DNA of 5,957 bases from Pelotomaculum sp. UBA4789 (lineage in GTDB: Bacteria > Bacillota > Desulfotomaculia > Desulfotomaculales > Pelotomaculaceae), in the NCBI GenBank assembly GCA_002402945.1, contig DHGV01000067.1, positions 1-5,957 on the forward strand. The letters run 5' to 3'. Positions 5,790 to 5,957 of the stretch are shown here, piece by piece. The notes below the pieces were generated by a model. The model saw only the letters and a list, made by a program, of their open reading frames with translations, was not told where the DNA came from and made no database searches. The translations under genes and the position numbers were made by a program. The number at the start of each line of letters is the position of its first letter. The stretch's first letter is position 1.

Positions 5790-5927
5790 TTGGCGCTTAT
5801 AGGAGCCGGATTTTTGGGATTTTACGGGTATTTCGCGTGTATTGCAGAAGTTGTTGACAGTAAGCACGCTGGCGTTGTAGCAATATCCGGGGTGATGGCC
5901 GACTATTTGGGCTATCAGTGGAGTTGA
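5790..5927 (+). CDS. hypothetical small membrane protein
   Basis: From TTG at 5790 a 45-residue frame runs to TGA at 5925-5927. An extension upstream to an ATG at 5703 exists but has no ribosome binding site. The N-terminal part (ALIGAGFLGFYGYFACIAEVV) is a plausible single membrane helix; the rest (HAGVVAISGVMADYLGYQW) is also fairly hydrophobic. I do not recognise a family. The gene would be divergent from the regulator, with its start about 180 bases from the regulator start, so the two could share the intervening control region. After the stop the last 30 bases hold a possible TTG start (5934) of a further frame that leaves the window. It could instead be a gene remnant or chance. Confidence 0.35.
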   Translation: MALIGAGFLGFYGYFACIAEVVDSKHAGVVAISGVMADYLGYQWS

Positions 5928-5957
5928 GTCATATTGGTGGCGACAGACCCGTTTAGC

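Noticed and set aside
5791..5807. TGGCGCTTATAGGAGCC as a sigma-54 promoter near the right edge
   Set aside because: The GG to GC spacing is 11 instead of 10 and the -12 half lacks TTGC; it also lies inside the possible small gene.
5697..5957. Open - strand frame entering from the right edge and ending at TGA 5697-5699
   Set aside because: The 86-residue translation is rich in Asn, Tyr, Cys and Lys without any domain or hydrophobic core pattern, and it would run through the candidate regulator promoter. The opposing + strand frame with a ribosome binding site is preferred, though neither is certain.

Overview
The window reads as bacterial DNA, most likely from an anaerobic Firmicute of the Peptococcaceae / Pelotomaculum-Desulfotomaculum type. 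This is an inference from gene content, strong GGAGG ribosome binding sites, TTG starts and a PrpR-type sigma-54 activator; no rRNA or other phylogenetic marker is present.

Layout. Bases 1-164 hold the 3' end of an unrecognised gene on the + strand, overlapping the next gene by 16 bases. Bases 149-3593 form a tight + strand gene set. It runs: an acyl-CoA dehydrogenase (384 aa), a biotin-dependent carboxyltransferase of the MmdA/PccB family (521 aa), a 63-aa protein resembling the soluble tail of MmdE/OadG small subunits, and a biotin carrier protein (142 aa). A 10-bp perfect inverted repeat at 3606-3649 separates this set from a convergent gene. That gene, 3659-5608 on the - strand, encodes a 649-aa sigma-54-dependent activator with PrpR_N, PAS, AAA+ and Fis-type HTH domains. 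Its upstream region (5609-5789) is A+T-rich and carries an 11-bp inverted repeat, a pair of near-identical direct repeats, a 10-bp palindrome and a plausible promoter. The right edge holds a possible small membrane-protein gene (5790-5927).

How the parts fit. The dehydrogenase oxidises an acyl-CoA to an enoyl-CoA. The carboxyltransferase and biotin carrier move a carboxyl group between an acyl-CoA and biotin. Neither partner that would fix the direction is in the window: there is no biotin carboxylase (carboxylation) and no MmdB-type sodium pump (decarboxylation). The MmdE-like small protein favours the decarboxylase reading. The activator belongs to a family that controls propionate and other short-chain acid catabolism, so it is a reasonable local regulator, but no convincing -24/-12 promoter is visible for the + strand genes.

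I see no CRISPR array, insertion sequence, tRNA or rRNA. The window is mostly a recognisable catabolic locus. The most unusual points are the incomplete decarboxylase module with its small subunit and the repeat-rich leader of the regulator.
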